Origin: Ruminococcaceae bacterium UBA6857
GTDB lineage: Bacteria > Bacillota > Clostridia > Oscillospirales > Acutalibacteraceae
Length of the DNA: 8,529 nt
Assembly (NCBI GenBank): GCA_002451715.1
Contig: DKDD01000159.1
Coordinates: forward strand, 1-8,529
Direction of reading: 5' to 3'
Part shown: positions 6,535 through 8,529 of the stretch, in pieces
How positions within the stretch are numbered: the first letter of the stretch is position 1
Layout of the letters: every line of letters starts with the position of its first letter
Translations under genes and position numbers: made by a program
The notes under the pieces: model-generated
Database searches by the model: none
What the model saw: the letters and a program-made list of their open reading frames with translations, nothing else
What the model was told of the DNA's origin: nothing

Positions 6535-7245
6535 ATGTCATATATTATTGATATACTTCTTGTTGCCGTTTTGGTTTTGGTTGCAATTGTTGCGGCAAAG
6601 CGCGGTTTTTTTGCAACTTTGTTTGACCTTGCCGGATATGTTGTTTCGTTTGTTGCTGCAAAGATTTTCTCTTCTTCGTTCGCGCCAAAGATTTATACGC
6701 AGTATTTTGAAACGTATATACGCGAAAGGGTCACTGCTTCGCTTGGCTCTGTCGCTTCGGCGGATTACTCAAAGCAGATTGAAGAAGCGATAAGTTCGAT
6801 TCCGGATTCGCTTTCCGGCGTTATGGAACTTATCGGCGTAAACAAAGAACAGCTTGTTTCTCAGGTTTCTTCTGCCGATATTTCGGGCGAAAACCTTGTC
6901 AAAAACATAATGACAAATATCGCCGAACCGATAGGCAATGCCGTTATCAGAACAATTTTGTTCATCGTTTTGACAATTGCTTTTTCGTTTGTTTTAAAAA
7001 TTGTTGTTCGCCTTCTTGATAAGGTGATAAAAAAACTTCCCGCAATCAAGCAGATTAATTCCGGCCTCGGTTTTGTTCTCGGCGCGGTGAAGGGTATTCT
7101 TGTGGTAATTATTGTTGCGCTTTTGGTTGGTGTTATTGCCGGTCTTACTGGTAACGAAACATTCATCAATGCGGCGGATAATTCACTTATAATAAACACA
7201 GTAAAAGGACTTTTAAAATCAATCAGCGGATATGTTCCGGCTTGA
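6535..7245 (+). CDS. CvpA family membrane protein
   Basis: This 236-residue inner-membrane protein matches the CvpA/colicin V production family (PF02674) in its N-terminus: a hydrophobic helix (about 3-20), then AKRGF (21-25), then a second helix (about 27-44). Helices 3 and 4 lie near 137-159 and 177-205. The positive charges K22/R23 and the R159-K167 cluster suggest that the loops after helices 1 and 3 are cytoplasmic. The polar stretch 45-130 and the C-terminus would then be outside. That roughly 85-residue external loop between helices 2 and 3 is longer than in compact CvpA proteins. The molecular role of the family is poorly defined; reported links are to colicin V export and envelope functions. 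The ATG at 6535 is chosen over the in-frame TTG at 6514 because of the GGAGG site. It is the first gene after the promoter, and pgsA follows by 18 bases. Confidence 0.88.
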   Translation: MSYIIDILLVAVLVLVAIVAAKRGFFATLFDLAGYVVSFVAAKIFSSSFAPKIYTQYFETYIRERVTASLGSVASADYSKQIEEAISSIPDSLSGVMELIGVNKEQLVSQVSSADISGENLVKNIMTNIAEPIGNAVIRTILFIVLTIAFSFVLKIVVRLLDKVIKKLPAIKQINSGLGFVLGAVKGILVVIIVALLVGVIAGLTGNETFINAADNSLIINTVKGLLKSISGYVPA

Positions 7246-7263
7246 TTACAGGGGGAAATACTT

Positions 7264-7899
7264 ATGATTAAAGATTTGTTCAAAGGCTGTCTCACAATTC
7301 CGAATCTTCTTTCGGTAATCAGAATTGCTCTCATTCCCGTTTTTGCGGTTATGTACCTTCGCGGAAATCAGCTTGTCGCGATTGCGATTCTTGCCGTTTC
7401 CGGTCTTACCGACCTTTTTGACGGAAAGATTGCACGACGTTTTAATCAGGTTAGTGCACTCGGAAAAATTCTTGACCCGGTTGCCGATAAGCTCACTCAA
7501 ATTACAATCGCGGTTATTCTTTTCATTTGTTTCAGAAATTCTTCAAGCAGCATGATCAACGCTTTCGGTTGGGTTTTCCTTGTTTTCCTTATTAAGGAAG
7601 GAATTATGGTTGTCGGCGGTCTTGTAATGCTTCTTATGAATATTCGTCCCGGCGCTGCAGAAATCCCCGGAAAGGTTGCAACGTTCACATTTTACGGTGT
7701 TATGATTCTCGTAATCGCATTCGGTCCGGACGTGGGAGTTCTCACAAATCTTTGGACAATGCCGGACGTTCTTACCGGTATCTTGGTTGTAATTGCCGCT
7801 TGCACTTGTGTTTTCGCTTTTGCAAGCTATATGCCTGTAACCTACAGACAGTTCAGAGAACATTTCAGAGAAAAGAAGGCGCAAAAAGTTTCAAAGTAA
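7264..7899 (+). CDS. pgsA: CDP-alcohol phosphatidyltransferase, probably PgsA (phosphatidylglycerophosphate synthase)
   Basis: The likely reaction joins CDP-diacylglycerol and glycerol-3-phosphate to give phosphatidylglycerol phosphate, the committed step to phosphatidylglycerol and cardiolipin, at the cytoplasmic membrane. The full family signature is present: D50-x2-D53-G54-x2-A57-R58-x8-G67-x3-D71-x3-D75, with D75 the expected catalytic base. IPNLLSVIRI at 12-21 and the G136-K137-x2-T140 element are typical of PgsA. Hydrophobic segments fall near 12-31, 37-48, 78-90, 101-125, 140-155 and 169-190, followed by a basic tail. At 211 residues it is somewhat longer than the common 180-190. The ATG has an AGGGGGA site (7250-7256). 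Another CDP-alcohol transferase, such as a phosphatidylinositol or cardiolipin synthase, is possible because substrate choice cannot be read with certainty. Confidence 0.88.
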   Translation: MIKDLFKGCLTIPNLLSVIRIALIPVFAVMYLRGNQLVAIAILAVSGLTDLFDGKIARRFNQVSALGKILDPVADKLTQITIAVILFICFRNSSSSMINAFGWVFLVFLIKEGIMVVGGLVMLLMNIRPGAAEIPGKVATFTFYGVMILVIAFGPDVGVLTNLWTMPDVLTGILVVIAACTCVFAFASYMPVTYRQFREHFREKKAQKVSK

Positions 7900-7940
7900 C
7901 AGGCTTTTTATTCAGCATTATTGTTTTCAAGGAGTACACA

Positions 7941-8529
7941 ATGAAAAAAGTTGTTTGTAGCAGGTGCAAAAAACGTCCTGCTGTGATATTTATTTCAAAA
8001 ATTATTGACGGAAAAACCGTTCCGGAAGGACTTTGCCTTCAATGTGCCATGGAAATGAACATCGGTCCCATTAAGCAAATGATGGACAGCATGGGAATTA
8101 CGGAAGAAGACGTTGATTCGCTTTCGGAACAGTTCAGCAACATGTTCCCGGATTCGGATGAAGAGGACGGCGGCTTTGAAGCCGGCGGCTCTCCGACCAT
8201 GCCGTTTTTGCAAGGCCTTTTGGGAGATCTTCAAAGCGGACTTCAGAACGGTCTTGCAAATATTCAGGGCGAACCGAGTGAAAAAGCAGAAAATGCCGAG
8301 CGGACCCCTCCGCCGCAAAACACCGAAAAGATGACACGCAAACAGCGCAAAGCTGCCGCAAAAAAGCGTAAATTCCTCAATCTTTACTGCACCGATCTTA
8401 CCGCACGCGCAAGAGAAGGTAAGATTGACAATATCATAGGACGTAGCAAGGAAATTGCGCGAGTTACGCAAATTCTTTGCCGCCGTTCAAAGAACAATCC
8501 CTGCCTTATCGGTGAGCCGGGCGTCGGCA
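7941..8529 (+). CDS. clpE: ClpE-like Clp ATPase with N-terminal zinc ribbon, 5' part (3' end outside window)
   Basis: The first 196 codons are present and remain open at the window edge. Residues 6-35 form a four-cysteine zinc ribbon, C6-x2-C9-x22-C32-x2-C35, the spacing described for ClpE. The double Clp_N repeat of ClpA/ClpB/ClpC is absent. A linker of about 110 residues follows: a Met/Asp-rich, probably helical section (44-70), an acidic patch DSDEEDGGFE (71-80), a Gly/Gln/Leu section (82-110) and a basic patch RKQRKAAAKKRK (133-144). The AAA+ D1 domain begins near residue 147 with DLTARAREGKID and IIGR. It is cut inside Walker A after GEPGVG (191-196). Such ATPases unfold proteins for ClpP in stress and quality control. 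The ATG has an AAGGAG site (7929-7934). The gap after pgsA is 41 bases, with no terminator, promoter or CtsR-type heptad repeat visible. ClpC-like naming is the alternative. Confidence 0.88.
   Translation, partial: MKKVVCSRCKKRPAVIFISKIIDGKTVPEGLCLQCAMEMNIGPIKQMMDSMGITEEDVDSLSEQFSNMFPDSDEEDGGFEAGGSPTMPFLQGLLGDLQSGLQNGLANIQGEPSEKAENAERTPPPQNTEKMTRKQRKAAAKKRKFLNLYCTDLTARAREGKIDNIIGRSKEIARVTQILCRRSKNNPCLIGEPGVG

Noticed and set aside
6514..6537. In-frame TTG upstream start for the CvpA-family gene
   Set aside because: The GGAGG site at 6524-6528 is correctly placed for the ATG at 6535 and would be inside the gene if TTG were used. CvpA family similarity also begins at the ATG.
6482..6793. Small hydrophobic frame starting at an ATG in the cvpA leader
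   Set aside because: No Shine-Dalgarno sequence precedes it, and its hydrophobicity comes from reading the cvpA membrane segments out of frame.
7900..7940. CtsR operator or terminator between pgsA and the Clp gene
   Set aside because: No tandem heptad resembling GGTCAAA and no stem-loop with a T run is visible in the 41 bases; a lone CTTTTTA stretch has no preceding stem.
7995..8471. 158-codon open frame on the minus strand opposite the Clp ATPase gene
   Set aside because: The + strand frame has a ribosome-binding site, a zinc ribbon and AAA+ motifs. The minus-strand product shows no recognisable domain.

Overview
The window looks like chromosomal core DNA of a low-to-moderate GC Firmicute, most likely a clostridial anaerobe of the Oscillospirales/Ruminococcaceae type. 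The basis is the ecfA1-ecfA2-ecfT-truA gene order, a DUF5711-like membrane protein, a zinc-ribbon Clp ATPase, Shine-Dalgarno sites of the GGAGG type, and uniform AT-leaning codon use. The taxonomic call is inference. All nine genes lie on the + strand and are tightly packed. I see no mobile element, RNA gene, CRISPR array or sign of recent transfer.

Region 1 (1-6381) reads as one transcription unit. It runs: the 3' part of glmM (phosphoglucosamine mutase, cell-wall precursor synthesis), a PF10672-type SAM-dependent methyltransferase (probably an rRNA methylase), the complete energising module of an energy-coupling-factor vitamin/metal importer (two ATPases, EcfA1 and EcfA2, and the membrane protein EcfT), truA (tRNA pseudouridine synthase), and a membrane-anchored beta-propeller-like protein of unknown function. 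Neighbouring genes are 10-18 bases apart or overlap by 1, 11 or 32 bases, so translational coupling is likely. No substrate-binding S component lies in the window, so the ECF module is probably the shared (group II) kind that serves unlinked S proteins.

Region 2 (6382-6534) is the only sizeable non-coding gap. It holds a near-consensus housekeeping promoter with an extended -10 element that starts a second unit.

Region 3 (6535-8529) holds a CvpA-family membrane protein, a PgsA-like CDP-alcohol phosphatidyltransferase (anionic phospholipid synthesis), and the first 196 codons of a Clp ATPase. The Clp ATPase starts with a four-cysteine zinc ribbon of ClpE spacing and continues through an unusually long charged linker into the first AAA+ domain; the window ends inside its Walker A motif.

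Most of the window is conserved housekeeping biology. The parts least explained by known biology are the DUF5711-like protein with its TTG start inside truA, and the long linker of the ClpE-like ATPase. I found no convincing evidence of a wholly new system.
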